Counted from the stretch's first letter, positions 43,603-53,518 are shown. The stretch is 64,000 bases of DNA from Curtobacterium sp. UNCCL20 (GCF_900101675.1 NZ_FNKG01000001.1:124001-188000), one strand, 5' to 3'. The notes: generated from the letters alone by a model not told the origin. Numbers and translations: made by a program.

Positions 43603-46011
43603 CTACTCGACCACGCGACCCACTCGACGGCGCCGCACCACGAGCACGCCGATGCCCGCCGCAAGCAGCAGCAGCGCCGCGGCGATGCCCGCGCTGAGGT
43701 CCGCGCCCGTGAACGCGAGCGCTCCCGTCACCGGGTCGATCGTGATCGTCGTCCAGCCGAGGATCGTGCCGTCCGCGGCGGTGACCACGAGGCGGTGCTC
43801 ACCGGCCGGGGCGTCCGTCGGGATCCGCACGGACACGCTGCCGTCGGCAGCGACCGTGACCGTTCCCAGCAGGGTCGGCGTCGAGAACATCCACACGTCC
43901 ACCCGCTCGCCGGCGTGCTCGGTGCCCACCGTGATCGTGACCGTCTCGCCCGGACGAGCCGACGCCGGTGCCGAGACGCTGCCGCGGTTCGCGTCCGTCA
44001 GCGCGGACTCCGACGGTGCGACGGGTGCCGTGTCGACGACCGGTGCCGGCGCGGACGGCGTCGGGGTCGGCGTGGTCCCACCGCCACCCGGCGTCGGCGT
44101 GGTCCCACCGCCACCCGGCGTCGGCGTCGGAGTCGGCGTGGACCCACCGCCACCCGGGGTCGGCGTGGTCCCACCGTCGTCCGTGCACGGGTACGTCCCC
44201 GTGCGGAGCGAGAACCCGTCCGTGTCGTTGTCGTCGGCGTAGAAGGTGGCACGCTCCCCGTCCGCGCAGACTCCGGAGATCGCGAAGCCCTCGTTGGCGA
44301 GCGTGCGGTCGGCCTTCGACGGCGCCTCGTACACGGTCGCAGCGGTGAACGACCCCTTCGTCACCTCGAACAGGGCGGTGCGGCCGGAGCACGCGTCGTC
44401 GCAGACCACCCAGAGCGCGTCGAGCGTCGGGTCGAACTGCACGTCCGCGACGACGCTGAACGGTGTCGCGATGGTGGCGACCCGCTGGAACGAGCCGTCG
44501 TCCATCAGGGCGTAGGCGTACACGCTCGCGGCCCCCTCGACCCCGACGAAGAACAGGCCGTCACCGTGCCCGGCGTAGGTCGACGGCGAGTACGCGGCAC
44601 CCGTGTGCGCGTCGGTGAAGCCGTGCGCGGTGAGCCAGGAGTCCGGGATCCAGGTGATGCCCTCGAGGCCGGCGTTCGCACCGAGCCCCGGGAAGTCCGC
44701 GGCGAGGTTCCACTCGTCCGTGGCGTTCAGCGTCCGCTCGGACCCGTCGGTGGTGGCGTAGCGCAGGACCGCAGGGCGGCTCGACTTCGAGACGTCGTTG
44801 TCACGCTCAGTGGAGACGTAGACGGCGCCGGGGTCGTCGGCGGTGACCGTCACCCCCTCGGCGTCGGGCGTACCCGAGCCGTCGGCGTAGCGGAGGTCGA
44901 CGCCCGCGGCGTTCGACGGCGTCCAGCCGCCCTTCCCGTCCGACACGATGCGGTAGAGCAGCCCGTCGCCGTTCTGCACGGCCCACAGCTGGCCGTCCGC
45001 CGAGGCCCGCGACGTCGTCCAGTCGATGCCGCTCAGGTCGCCCGTGAACGTGTCCTCGTCGTCGAGCACGGTCTCGTCCGGTCCGCCGGGCCAGGCCTCG
45101 GCGGTGACGACGCCGGCGAACCGGTTCGCGGCACCCTTCGTCGGCGAGGCGGTCTCGGCGAAGGCCCCGGTGCCGTCCGGGTTCCGGCCGTACGTCGTCG
45201 CGGCGTGCGCCGTCCACGAGTACGAGTCGACGAGCTGCCCGTGTGCGTCGAAGAGCCGTGCCGAGTCCGCCTTGCCGAGGCCGAACCCGAAGGAGGCCTC
45301 GTCGATCACCGTGAAACCGCCGGCAGCGAGCGTGGTGCCGGCCGGGATCGTGTACGCGTGGTCGGCGGTGTCCTCGCTGTCGCGGAACACGTACCCGCCG
45401 AGGTCGACCGTCCTCGTGCCGGTGTTCGTCAGCTCCACCCAGTCCCCCGGGTCGCCGTCCTGCGACTCGACCTCGTTGATGCGGACCGGCGAGGAGCAGT
45501 CGTTCGCCGTGCCCTTCGTCGAGGCGGTGGTGTCGACGAGCGCGCCGGTGCCGTCCGGGCAGCGTCCCCACGTCACGGCGGCGTGGGCAGTCCAGGCGTA
45601 GCGGAGAACGAGGGCGCCCGAGGGGTCGTACACGCGGACGGTGTCGGCACTGCCGAGCCCGAAGTCGAAGCCCGGAGCCGTGGTGGTCAGCTCGTTCACG
45701 ACGAAGTACCCGCCTGCGGCGACCGTGGACCCCTGGGGCAGGACGTACGGGTCGTGGGTGCTGTCGCTGTCGAGCACCGCGTACCCGCTGAGGTCGATCG
45801 ACGCCCCCGAGGTGTTCTTGAGTTCGAACCAGTCGTGGTCGTCGCCGTTCGTCTCGACCTCGTTGACGACGAGGCCGTTCGCGGCGGCCGCGCCGACGGT
45901 CGGGTCGTCATCGCCGACGGCGGCGGAGGCGGGCGTCGTCGTCAGGACGCCGGCGGCGACGACGAGGCCGGCCGCGATGGTGGCGCCGAGGCGCAGGGCA
46001 CGGGGGTGCAT
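43603..46011 (-). CDS. Cell-wall surface protein: two lamin-tail domains, propeller-like domain, sorting signal
   Basis: 802 residues, exported. Signal peptide about 1-30 ending ASA. Two lamin-tail domains (NEVETNGDDHDWFELKNTSG about 50-165, and NEVESQDGDPGDWVELTNTG about 176-290), then a beta-propeller-like region (about 300-620) with RIVSDGKGGW, DAEGVTV and LEGITWIPD. A Thr-Pro-Gly linker follows (built from duplicated PTPGGGG units). The end is a possible LAxTG sorting motif LAFTG, a hydrophobic helix and RRRR. The propeller may be an esterase-like-activity-of-phytase domain, so a secreted phosphatase role is possible but unproven. ATG start with GAGAGA upstream. Confidence 0.87.
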   Translation of the reverse strand: MHPRALRLGATIAAGLVVAAGVLTTTPASAAVGDDDPTVGAAAANGLVVNEVETNGDDHDWFELKNTSGASIDLSGYAVLDSDSTHDPYVLPQGSTVAAGGYFVVNELTTTAPGFDFGLGSADTVRVYDPSGALVLRYAWTAHAAVTWGRCPDGTGALVDTTASTKGTANDCSSPVRINEVESQDGDPGDWVELTNTGTRTVDLGGYVFRDSEDTADHAYTIPAGTTLAAGGFTVIDEASFGFGLGKADSARLFDAHGQLVDSYSWTAHAATTYGRNPDGTGAFAETASPTKGAANRFAGVVTAEAWPGGPDETVLDDEDTFTGDLSGIDWTTSRASADGQLWAVQNGDGLLYRIVSDGKGGWTPSNAAGVDLRYADGSGTPDAEGVTVTADDPGAVYVSTERDNDVSKSSRPAVLRYATTDGSERTLNATDEWNLAADFPGLGANAGLEGITWIPDSWLTAHGFTDAHTGAAYSPSTYAGHGDGLFFVGVEGAASVYAYALMDDGSFQRVATIATPFSVVADVQFDPTLDALWVVCDDACSGRTALFEVTKGSFTAATVYEAPSKADRTLANEGFAISGVCADGERATFYADDNDTDGFSLRTGTYPCTDDGGTTPTPGGGGSTPTPTPTPGGGGTTPTPGGGGTTPTPTPSAPAPVVDTAPVAPSESALTDANRGSVSAPASARPGETVTITVGTEHAGERVDVWMFSTPTLLGTVTVAADGSVSVRIPTDAPAGEHRLVVTAADGTILGWTTITIDPVTGALAFTGADLSAGIAAALLLLAAGIGVLVVRRRRVGRVVE

Positions 46012-46191
46012 GCAGGGTCTCTCTCGTTCGGGGGACCTGCACGACTGTTCAGCATCCGGGCGTCCGGACGGTGGCGGCGGGGTGAACGACGGGTGTCGCC
46101 GGACGACGGCCGGGAGGCACGGCTCGGGTCCGTCACGCGGGTAGCTGCCCGATGGCGGTCGCCGCCACGGCAGGCGGCAGCACCGCGGGTT

Positions 46192-46266
46192 GGCGCCCGG
46201 TGCGGCGCGCGCTCCCGTCAGCGCCGCAGATCGGCGCCCGGTGCGGCGCGCGCTCGCGTCAGCGCC
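46192..46266. repeat. Tandem duplication at the 3' end of the ROK gene
   Basis: GGCGCCCGGTGCGGCGCGCG with its continuation through TCAGCGCCG occurs at 46192-46226 and 46233-46267 (41-base period). The second copy contains the ROK stop codon; the first lies in the intergenic gap. Confidence 0.75.
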
Positions 46267-47608
46267 GGATGAGCAGGGCGCTCGCCCGCGGCGACAGCGC
46301 GGCGTCGAGCACGAGGCAGGCTGCGCCCACCGCTGCGACGTCGGCCCCCCGGTCGCTCTCGGTCACGACGACCGGGTGCTTCGGCACGAGCAGCGGCGAG
46401 TCGACGATCGCCGTCCGCGCCGCGGGGAGTGCAGCACTGGCGACCCGCGACCAGAACGGCCCGCCGAACACCACGCGGTCCATGTCGAGCAGGTTCACGA
46501 TGAGGACGGCCGCGTTGCCCATCACCGTGCCGGCGTCCTGCGCGAGTCCGATCGCCACCGGGTCCCCGGCGTCGATCGCCGCGCCGAGTGCATCCCACGC
46601 CCGGTCCACCGCTGCGACGCCGTCCGGCTGCACGTCGCCGACGCCCCCGGCCGCGCCCGCACCTGCGCCCGCGCCTGCGCCCGCGCTTGCGCCCGCACCT
46701 GCGCCCGCGCTTGCGCCCGCACCTGCGCCTGCGCCTGCGCCGAGGGCGAGCCCCCGCGACCGGGCGATCTGCACGAGACGGTCCGGCGCCACCGCGGCCC
46801 CGACCTCGCCCCGCGTCCCGGAGCCGTCCGGTGTCCCCGCGAGGGCACCCTGGTCGACCATGATGTGGCCCGCGTCCCCCGCGTTCGACCCCACGCCGCG
46901 CACCGGTTCGTGGTCGACGGCGAGCCCCACGCCGAAGCCGGTGCCGAAGTACACGAAGGCGAAGTTCCGCGCCGACGACTCCCCCGCCAGGAACATCTCG
47001 CCGACCACCGCGGCGGTGACGTCCTTCTCGAGGAGCACCGGGTAGCCGGTCGCGTCGGCGAGGGCGTCCCGCAGCGGGACGTCCCGCCACCGTGGCAGGA
47101 ACGGCGGGTCGAGCACCACGCCGGCGTCGACGTCGATCGGTCCGGGGCTGGCGATGCCGACCCCGAGGACCGCGTCCACGTCGACGTCCGCCTCGCTGAC
47201 GAGCCCGTCGACCGCGTCGGCGATGGTCCGGACGACCTCGGACGGGTCGTCGGCGGTCGGCGTCGAGGTGGTGGTCGCGGCGATGACCGTGCCGGCGAGG
47301 TCGAGCAGCACGTACGTGACGACGGCGGGGTCGACGTGCACCCCGACGGCGTAGCGGCTGCCGGCCTCGAGCCGCAGGATCGTGCGGGGCTTGCCGCGAC
47401 CGGACACGACCGTGCCGGACTCCGCGATCATCCCCGCCTCGATGAGGAACCTGGTGACGTTCGACACCGTCTGGGCGCTGAGGCCCGTCCGCGACGCCAG
47501 TTCGACGCGGCTCAGTCCGTCGGGCGAGCGGCGCACCGCGTCGAGCACGACGGTGCGGTTGAACCCGCCGATCGACGGGAGGTTCGCTCCGCGCCGATGT
47601 TCTGCCAT
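46259..47608 (-). CDS. ROK-family transcriptional regulator
   Basis: Sugar-responsive repressor candidate, 449 residues. N-terminal MarR-like helix-turn-helix (about 17-65, LSRVELASRTGLSAQTVSNVTRFLIEAGMI) and a C-terminal ROK sugar-kinase-like domain (GVGIASPGPID, VLLEKDVTAAVVGE, FVYFGTGFGVGLAV). Two oddities: the family's zinc CxCGxxGCxE cluster is absent (GTPDGSGTRGEVG in its place), and a Gly-Ala-rich expansion of about 30 residues coded by a GCGCCT/GCGCCC array interrupts the domain (about 46650-46745). ATG with TATGGT (47620 to 47615 on the minus strand) 6 bases upstream (leaderless). Confidence 0.92.
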   Translation of the reverse strand: MAEHRRGANLPSIGGFNRTVVLDAVRRSPDGLSRVELASRTGLSAQTVSNVTRFLIEAGMIAESGTVVSGRGKPRTILRLEAGSRYAVGVHVDPAVVTYVLLDLAGTVIAATTTSTPTADDPSEVVRTIADAVDGLVSEADVDVDAVLGVGIASPGPIDVDAGVVLDPPFLPRWRDVPLRDALADATGYPVLLEKDVTAAVVGEMFLAGESSARNFAFVYFGTGFGVGLAVDHEPVRGVGSNAGDAGHIMVDQGALAGTPDGSGTRGEVGAAVAPDRLVQIARSRGLALGAGAGAGAGASAGAGAGASAGAGAGAGAGAAGGVGDVQPDGVAAVDRAWDALGAAIDAGDPVAIGLAQDAGTVMGNAAVLIVNLLDMDRVVFGGPFWSRVASAALPAARTAIVDSPLLVPKHPVVVTESDRGADVAAVGAACLVLDAALSPRASALLIRR

Positions 47609-47632
47609 GCCGCGACCATACCGCGCGGTCCG

Positions 47633-47648
47633 CCGCACAACGGTGCGG
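47633..47648. promoter_or_regulatory. Inverted repeat upstream of the ROK gene
   Basis: CCGCAC-AACG-GTGCGG at 47633-47648, flanked by ATACCGC (47618-47624) and GCGGTAT (47645-47651), between divergent ROK and GNAT promoters. It does not match the AGTCCA operator of the mannoside operon. A plausible autoregulatory site. Confidence 0.4.
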
Positions 47649-47704
47649 TATCGAACTCCCGTCCCACTGGCCCCCACACGGGTCGCACCGTTAGCCTGAG
47701 CGGC

Positions 47705-48160
47705 ATGACGGACCTCCGCCTCGAAGAACTCTCCGCGTCGACCGCTGCGGCGGCCAACTCCCTGACGCTCAAGCCCGGTCAGGAGCAGTTCGTCCAACCG
47801 ACGACCTACGGCGTCGCAGAGTCCGACGTGAAGCCGAGTTCGGCGTGGACCCGCGTCGTCCTCGACGGTGACGAGGTGGTCGGGATGATCATCGGCACCT
47901 TCGACGAGGACAACTCCGAGGAAGAGCTCCGCAGCGCGATCTGGCGCGTGAACGTGTCCGCGACGGCGCAGGGACGCGGCGTCGGCCGGTTCGCCGTGCA
48001 CGGTCTCGCGGACGAGGCACGCAGCCGGGGCATGGAGCGGCTCACCGTCGTGTACGAGCCGGGCGGCGACGACAGCCCCGAGGCCTTCTTCCGCGCGGTC
48101 GGGTTCGAGGTCGTTCGCGAGACGCAGTACGGCGACCACTTCGCGGTCCTGACCCTCTGA
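47705..48160 (+). CDS. GNAT-family N-acetyltransferase
   Basis: 151 residues with the acetyl-CoA motif RVNVSATAQGRGVGRFAVHGLADEARSRG (about 82-110) and C-terminal FFRAVGFEVV. Resembles spermidine/spermine or diamine-type acetyltransferases (KPGQEQFVQPTTYGVAES at the N-terminus). ATG with TAGCCT (47692-47697) 7 bases upstream (leaderless). The next gene starts 4 bases after its stop. Confidence 0.9.
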   Translation: MTDLRLEELSASTAAAANSLTLKPGQEQFVQPTTYGVAESDVKPSSAWTRVVLDGDEVVGMIIGTFDEDNSEEELRSAIWRVNVSATAQGRGVGRFAVHGLADEARSRGMERLTVVYEPGGDDSPEAFFRAVGFEVVRETQYGDHFAVLTL

Positions 48161-48164
48161 CGCG

Positions 48165-48503
48165 GTGCCCGACGAGCGCGCAGCCGACGACTTCGGCGCA
48201 GCGGTCGCCGAGGTAGTGCGGCTCATCCCCTCGGGTCACGTGATGACGTACGGCGACGTCGCCGCTGCCCTCGGCTCCCGGGCGTCCCGCGCCGTCGGCA
48301 AGGTGATGGCCCACGAGGGCGCCGACCTGCCCTGGTGGCGCGTGGTCCGCTCCGGCGGACTGCCTCCCGTCCACCACGAGGCCCGCGCGCACGAGCACTA
48401 CCGTGCCGAGGGGACGCCGCTCGTGCAGGGGACCACGACCTGGAGGATCGACATGCGTCGGGCGCGCTGGTCACCGTCGACGGACGCGGACGACCCGTTC
48501 TGA
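48165..48503 (+). CDS. Alkyltransferase-like protein (MGMT fold, no active cysteine)
   Basis: 112 residues matching the DNA-binding domain of O6-alkylguanine-DNA alkyltransferase: VVRLIPSGHVMTYGDVAAALG (helix-turn-helix with arginine-finger region) and PWWRVVRSGG where true MGMTs have PCHRV. Trp replaces the alkyl-accepting cysteine, the hallmark of ATL proteins, which flag alkylated bases for nucleotide excision repair. GTG start, co-transcribed with the GNAT gene. Confidence 0.88.
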   Translation: MPDERAADDFGAAVAEVVRLIPSGHVMTYGDVAAALGSRASRAVGKVMAHEGADLPWWRVVRSGGLPPVHHEARAHEHYRAEGTPLVQGTTTWRIDMRRARWSPSTDADDPF

Positions 48504-48567
48504 CCGGCCGGCCGCGGCCAGCTCAGCCGTCGTAGCGCGCGCCCCGGCGGCGCAGCAGCGTCCCCGC

Positions 48568-48993
48568 TCACAGGTCGAAGCGCGCGCCGCGACTGTTCGA
48601 GGGGAGCAGGAACATCACGAACAGCACGAGCGAGCCGATGCCGACCAGGACGTGCAGGAACTGCCAGAAGCCGGACAGGTTCGCGTCGTGCAGGCGTCGG
48701 GCGCCGAGTGCGAGCGAACCGACGAGCGTCGCCAGGGCCCAGAGCACGAACAGGTACGAGCCGATCGGGTTCTCGAGCATCGGGCTGTTCGGGGTGAACA
48801 CCTGCGGCACGAGCTGCAGCACGAGGCCGATCGCGAGCGAGGTGATCCACCACCACCAGAACTCGGACCGCGAGGCCCGTCCGGTGAAGACCGTGTACTT
48901 CCGCCAGAACCGGCGGACGGCCTCGGTGAAGGGTGCCCCGTAGAAGGGGTCGCGCAGGGCGACGCCGCCGGGCTGCACGCTGTCGTTGCTCAT
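48568..48993 (-). CDS. DUF805 membrane protein
   Basis: 141 residues with a cytoplasmic N-terminus containing the DUF805 signature FWRKYTVFTGRASRSEFWWWW (about 28-48), then about three to four transmembrane helices and ARRLHDANLSGFW near 100-112. Function unknown. The start ATG at 48993 (MSNDSVQPGG) is preferred over one 42 bases upstream because family members begin just before the soluble segment. Convergent with the ATL gene and downstream of the ABC exporter. Confidence 0.9.
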   Translation of the reverse strand: MSNDSVQPGGVALRDPFYGAPFTEAVRRFWRKYTVFTGRASRSEFWWWWITSLAIGLVLQLVPQVFTPNSPMLENPIGSYLFVLWALATLVGSLALGARRLHDANLSGFWQFLHVLVGIGSLVLFVMFLLPSNSRGARFDL

Positions 48994-49031
48994 GGAGCAA
49001 GCCAACCACGCGTGCAGCCCGCCAGCGTGCG

Positions 49032-50936
49032 TCACACGAGCGAGTCGCGCCAGGCCGCGTGCAGCTGGGCGAACCGGCCCGTGCCGGCGATGAGGTCGTC
49101 CGGCGTGCCGTCCTCGACGATCCGGCCGTACTCCATCACGAGCACCCGGTGGGCGATCGCGACGGTGGACAGACGGTGCGCGATGATCACGGCCGTGCGG
49201 TCCGCGAGCAGGGTCTCCAACCCCTCCTGCACGAGCCGCTCGGACGGGATGTCGAGCGATGCCGTGGCCTCGTCGAGGATGAGCACCTTCGGGTCCGCGA
49301 TGAACGCCCGGGCGAACGACAGGAGCTGTCGCTGCCCGGCCGACACCCGGCCACCGCGCTTGTTCACGTCGGTGTCGTACCCGTCGGGCAGCGCCATGAT
49401 GAACTCGTGCGCGCCGACCGCCTTGGCCGCCGACTCGATCTCGGACCGCGACGCCCCGGGCTTGCCGAGGGCGATGTTGTCCGCGACGGTGCCGGAGAAC
49501 AGGTACGCCTCCTGCGTGACCATGACGATCGCGCGGCGCATGTCCTTCGGGTCGATGTCGCGGAGGTCCACGCCGTCGAGCTGCACGGACCCCTGTGACG
49601 GGTCGTAGAAGCGCGCCATCAGCTTGGCGAGCGTCGACTTGCCGGCACCGGTGGATCCGACGAGCGCGATGGTCTGCCCCGCCGGGATGTGCAGGTCGAA
49701 CTCGGGGAGCACGACCTTGCCCTTGTTGTAGGCGAACACGACGTCGTCGAAGTCCATCTTCCCGGTGGCGTCCGGCAGCTTCACCGGCTTCGCGGGGTCT
49801 GGCACGCTCGGCCGCTCCTCGAGCACGCCGGAGATCTTCTCCATCGCCGCGGACGCGGACTGGTACCCGTTGTAGAACATCGCGAGTTCCTGCGCCGGGT
49901 CGAAGAACCGCTTGGCGTACAGCGCGACCGCGAGCAGCGCACCGACCTCGAGCGAGCCGTCCACGATGCGGAAGCCGCCCACGATGACGACCGCCGCGAG
50001 CGTGGCGTTCCCGATGAGCACGAGCACCGGGTCGAAGGTCCCGAACAGGTTGAACACCTTCGTGTTCGCCACCCGGTAGTCCTCGACGAAGCCGCCGTAC
50101 TCGTCACGGTTGCGGGACTCCTTGCGGAAGGCCTGCACCGCGCGGATGCCGGTCATCGTCTCGACGAAGTGCACGATCACGCGCGCCGAGGTGACACGGG
50201 TGGCGCGGAACAGCGTCTGCGAGTTCGTCTGGAACCAGCGGATCAGGAACCACAGCGGCACGAGCGACACGGCGAGCACGAGCCCGGAGGTCGGGTCGAG
50301 CGCCACGAGCGCGATCGCCGTGAACACCATGTAGAGCACACCCTGGATGAGCTGGTTCAACCCGGAGTCGAGGAGTTCCCGGATGGAGTCGAGGTCACTC
50401 GTCTGGCGGGAGATGATCCGGCCGGACGTGTAGGTCTCGTGGAACTCGAGCGACAGCCGCTGCGTGTGCAGGAACACCCGCTTGCGCAGGTCGAACAGGA
50501 TCGCCTGGCTGATGCGTGCAGCGAGCACGGTGTACCAGGCGGTCAGCACGGCACCGAGGACCGCCACGACGATGTACGTCGCGACGACCGCGAACGCCGG
50601 TACCCAGTCGTTCTGGTCGAGCACCGCCGGCAGGGCGTTGTCGATGCCCCACGCGATGAGCGCCGGCCCGGCGACGGTCCCCGCGGTGGAGACCACCACG
50701 ACGATGCCGAGCAGGACGAGGCGCATCTTCAGCGGGGCCGCGAGCGACCCGAGCAGGGCGAGGGACCGGCGCCGCAGGCGCTTGCTCTCGGCCTTCGTGA
50801 AGTCCTCACGCTCCTCGCCGCGCACGCCCAGGGTGGTGATCGACGCGGTGACGGGTGCGGCAGTCTGCACCCCTTCGGCCGTCTCGTCGACGGACGCCGT
50901 GCCTCCAGGCAGGTTCTGGTCGGTCTGCTGGCTCAT
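49032..50936 (-). CDS. ABC exporter half-transporter (catalytic half)
   Basis: 634 residues: disordered N-terminus (about 1-60, part of it, LPGGTAS, encoded by an exact inverted motif copy at 50897-50910), six transmembrane helices (about 75-355) and a C-terminal ATPase domain. Walker A STGAGKS, a variant signature VSAGQRQ, canonical Walker B VLILDEA with catalytic glutamate, H-loop IAHRLS. ATG overlaps the stop of its partner (ATGA). Together they form a heterodimeric multidrug- or lipid-type exporter. Confidence 0.93.
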   Translation of the reverse strand: MSQQTDQNLPGGTASVDETAEGVQTAAPVTASITTLGVRGEEREDFTKAESKRLRRRSLALLGSLAAPLKMRLVLLGIVVVVSTAGTVAGPALIAWGIDNALPAVLDQNDWVPAFAVVATYIVVAVLGAVLTAWYTVLAARISQAILFDLRKRVFLHTQRLSLEFHETYTSGRIISRQTSDLDSIRELLDSGLNQLIQGVLYMVFTAIALVALDPTSGLVLAVSLVPLWFLIRWFQTNSQTLFRATRVTSARVIVHFVETMTGIRAVQAFRKESRNRDEYGGFVEDYRVANTKVFNLFGTFDPVLVLIGNATLAAVVIVGGFRIVDGSLEVGALLAVALYAKRFFDPAQELAMFYNGYQSASAAMEKISGVLEERPSVPDPAKPVKLPDATGKMDFDDVVFAYNKGKVVLPEFDLHIPAGQTIALVGSTGAGKSTLAKLMARFYDPSQGSVQLDGVDLRDIDPKDMRRAIVMVTQEAYLFSGTVADNIALGKPGASRSEIESAAKAVGAHEFIMALPDGYDTDVNKRGGRVSAGQRQLLSFARAFIADPKVLILDEATASLDIPSERLVQEGLETLLADRTAVIIAHRLSTVAIAHRVLVMEYGRIVEDGTPDDLIAGTGRFAQLHAAWRDSLV

Positions 50937-52756
50937 GCCATCGCCTCCTCTCGTGCGGTGGCGTCGTCCTCGTCGAGCGACGAGATGACGTAGCGGTAGT
51001 GGTCGTTGGTGGCCATCAGCTCCGAGTGGGTGCCGACGGCGGTGACGACGCCGTTCTCCATCAGGGCGACGCGGTCCGCGAGCGTCACCGTCGACGGACG
51101 GTGCGCCACGATGAGCGACGTCGTCTCGGCGAGGACGCGACGGAGGCCCGCCTCGACCCGCGCCTCGGTGTCCACGTCGAGCGCGGACAGCGGGTCGTCG
51201 AGGACGAGCACCGACGGCCGCGCCGCGATGGCGCGGGCGAGGGCGAGTCGCTGCCGCTGACCGCCGGAGAGGGACAGGCCCTCCTCGCCGACACGGGTGT
51301 CGACGCCGTCCGGCAGGTCGTCCACGAAGGACGCCTGGGCGATGTCGAGCGCCTCGCGCATGAGCGCCTCGGCCTCCTCGCCCTCGATGTCCGGGCGACC
51401 GAGCAGCACGTTCTGCCGCACCGTCGTCGAGAACAGGGTGGCGTCCTCGAACGCGACGCCGACGTGACGCCGCAGCTCCTCGCGGGTGAGGTCGCGGATG
51501 TCGACCCCGTCGATCGTCACCGAACCACCGGTCACGTCGTACAGCCGCGGGACGAGCGACAGCAGCGTGGTCTTGCCGCAGCCGGTCAGGCCGACGAGCG
51601 CCATGGTCTCGCCCGGCCGGAGCTGCAGTTCGACCCCGTTGACGAGGTCGGGGAACTGCGGGGGCGAGTCCTGGTACCGGAAGTGCACGTTGTTGAACGA
51701 GAGCGCACCGTGCGGCTCCGCGATCGTCTTCGGCGACTCCGGGTCCGTGATCGTGTTCTCGGAGTCCATGACCTCGAAGAACCGGTCGACCGCGGTGCGG
51801 GTGTCGAACGTCATCGAGAGCAGGAAGCCGATCGACTCGATCGGGAACCGCAGCACCGTCGCGGTCGCGAAGAACGCGAACAGCTGCCCCACGGACAGCT
51901 GCCCCTGGCTGGCCAGGTAGACGCCCGCGAGCAGGCACAGCGCGAAGGCGACGTCGGGCACGAGCAGCAGCCACAGCCAGATGCTCGCGATCGCCTTGGC
52001 CTTCTCGATCTCGGTGCCGCGCAGCGCCTCGGCCTGCTCGCTGAACTCGTCGAGCTTGTACCGGCCACGGCCGAACGCCTTGAGCACGCGGATGCCGTGC
52101 ACCGACTGCTCGACGCTCGTGGCGAGGTCGCCGACCTGGTCCTGGCTGCGGCGCGCGACCACGGAGTACCGGCGTTCGAACAGCAGGCCGTTGATCCACA
52201 GCGGGATCGACGCGATGAGGAAGATCAGCCCGAGCAGCCACCCGAAGGTGAACAGCACGACGAAGCCGACGACGATCGTCACGATGTTGACGACGAGCAG
52301 CACGACGCCGAAGGCCAGCCAGCGACGGATGAGCGACAGGTCGGAGACCGAACGCGACAGCAGCTGTCCGGACTCCCAGCGGTCGTGGAACGCCACCGGC
52401 AGGTCCTGCAGCTTCGCGTACAGCGCGTTCCGCATGCTCGTCTCGATGCGGGTCGACGGGCGCATCACCATCCGGCGGCGCGAGGCGATGAAGAACGCCT
52501 CGAGCACACCGAGGGCGAGGACGCCGAGGCCGGCGGGCCAGATCTGTGCCGAGTCGCGCGACGACAGCGGGCCGTCGACGAGCCACTGCAGCACGTAGGG
52601 GATCGCGAGCGCCACCAGGGAGGCACCCATCGCGGCTGCCATGCCGGCGATGAGGCGGCCCTGGTAGGGCTTCACGTACGGGTAGATCCGCGCGATGGCG
52701 CGGAAGGTCGAGGGTCGGTCGGTGGACGGGCGCGCCTGGTTTGGCGTCTTGGACAT
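50933..52756 (-). CDS. ABC exporter half-transporter (degenerate half)
   Basis: 607 residues, fused membrane and ATPase domains. Walker [10 protein letters not shown], perfect signature [14 protein letters not shown], but the Walker B reads VLVLDDP: aspartate replaces the catalytic glutamate, as in the degenerate half of heterodimeric exporters such as TM287/288. The partner keeps glutamate but has a non-consensus signature, so the pair would have one active and one degenerate site. ATG at 52756 ([10 protein letters not shown]) is chosen because the family membrane domain starts about residue 25; the frame is open further but low-complexity. Confidence 0.93.
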   Translation of the reverse strand: MSKTPNQARPSTDRPSTFRAIARIYPYVKPYQGRLIAGMAAAMGASLVALAIPYVLQWLVDGPLSSRDSAQIWPAGLGVLALGVLEAFFIASRRRMVMRPSTRIETSMRNALYAKLQDLPVAFHDRWESGQLLSRSVSDLSLIRRWLAFGVVLLVVNIVTIVVGFVVLFTFGWLLGLIFLIASIPLWINGLLFERRYSVVARRSQDQVGDLATSVEQSVHGIRVLKAFGRGRYKLDEFSEQAEALRGTEIEKAKAIASIWLWLLLVPDVAFALCLLAGVYLASQGQLSVGQLFAFFATATVLRFPIESIGFLLSMTFDTRTAVDRFFEVMDSENTITDPESPKTIAEPHGALSFNNVHFRYQDSPPQFPDLVNGVELQLRPGETMALVGLTGCGKTTLLSLVPRLYDVTGGSVTIDGVDIRDLTREELRRHVGVAFEDATLFSTTVRQNVLLGRPDIEGEEAEALMREALDIAQASFVDDLPDGVDTRVGEEGLSLSGGQRQRLALARAIAARPSVLVLDDPLSALDVDTEARVEAGLRRVLAETTSLIVAHRPSTVTLADRVALMENGVVTAVGTHSELMATNDHYRYVISSLDEDDATAREEAMA

Positions 52757-53518
52757 GGGGTTCGCGTCCTCGTGCGTCGTGCCGGGGCCTCGGGGCCGGG
52801 AGCCGCTGTCGCGGCAGGTCCGGTCTGGAGGCTCGGTGTCCGTTGCGTGGTGGTCGTCGGCCGAGCGGTCGGTCCGGTCTCGGTCCGCACGCACCCTGGT
52901 GAGGTGCGCGCCGGTCGGGACACGGTCGCCCGCCGCCGCTCGTCGAGCGGCGTCGGTTCGGTCGGAGTGCACCGGGAGACAGTCGTCCCCCGGGTTCAGG
53001 CGTGGGCTCGCGCGGGCCCGTGCTCGTCGCCGCCGCTGGTGTCGCGGCCGCTCGTCGCGTGCTCGTCGTCGTCGGTCGGAGCCGACGGCTCGTCGCTGGC
53101 TGTGGGAGACAGCCCTACGCGGACAGCGGTGCCGTGACGGCGGGCGCACCCTGGTACGGGTGCGGCGCGACGGCTGCGGGGGCGAGGCGCGGTCGTGCTG
53201 CGCGCGCTCGGTCCTGCGGTCGTGCGTCGGGAGCGGTCCCCACGAGGGACACGACATCCGCACGGGCATCCGTCGCCACGATTCCGGTCGTCGTGTTCAT
53301 CGTCACTCCAGTCGTCGTCTTCGTCACCGTTGTGTCCGCGGTGCCGCCGACCCGTGGTGCTGGGTCGTCGGCGTGCCTGTCGCGGAGCCTTACAGACTAT
53401 TCTCAGTGACTCTCAGCGCGCAATAGGGTTCCGGACATTCCCGTTCCGTCGATGCGGACCGGCCGGCGCGCCGTCTGGCTTCTCGACCGGCGCGCCGTCC
53501 GTCGCGCCGTCCGGCGCG
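52757..53518. other. 762-base region with no firm gene
   Basis: Between the exporter pair and purH. It holds a 12/14 copy of the dispersed motif (52823-52836), a possible small gene (53115-53300) and an A/T-richer patch around 53390-53432. In that patch, minus-strand direct repeats CTGAGA occur ten bases apart, which could be the exporter promoter or operator. Other frames here are Arg-rich and unconvincing. Confidence 0.5.
53115..53300 (-). CDS. Possible small protein upstream of the ABC exporter
   Basis: 61 residues starting [17 protein letters not shown], Ala/Pro-rich after about residue 25, no membrane segment. ATG with GGAG about 9 bases upstream; an in-frame ATG 27 bases earlier also exists. 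On the exporter strand about 360 bases ahead of it, so it could be a leader or regulatory peptide, but composition alone cannot exclude a chance frame. Confidence 0.35.
   Translation of the reverse strand: MNTTTGIVATDARADVVSLVGTAPDARPQDRARAARPRLAPAAVAPHPYQGAPAVTAPLSA

Noticed and set aside
42331-46272. A 1313-codon plus-strand open frame over the PhzF and surface-protein genes
   Set aside because: Same reason: antisense to recognisable proteins, no domain, no promoter, biased composition.
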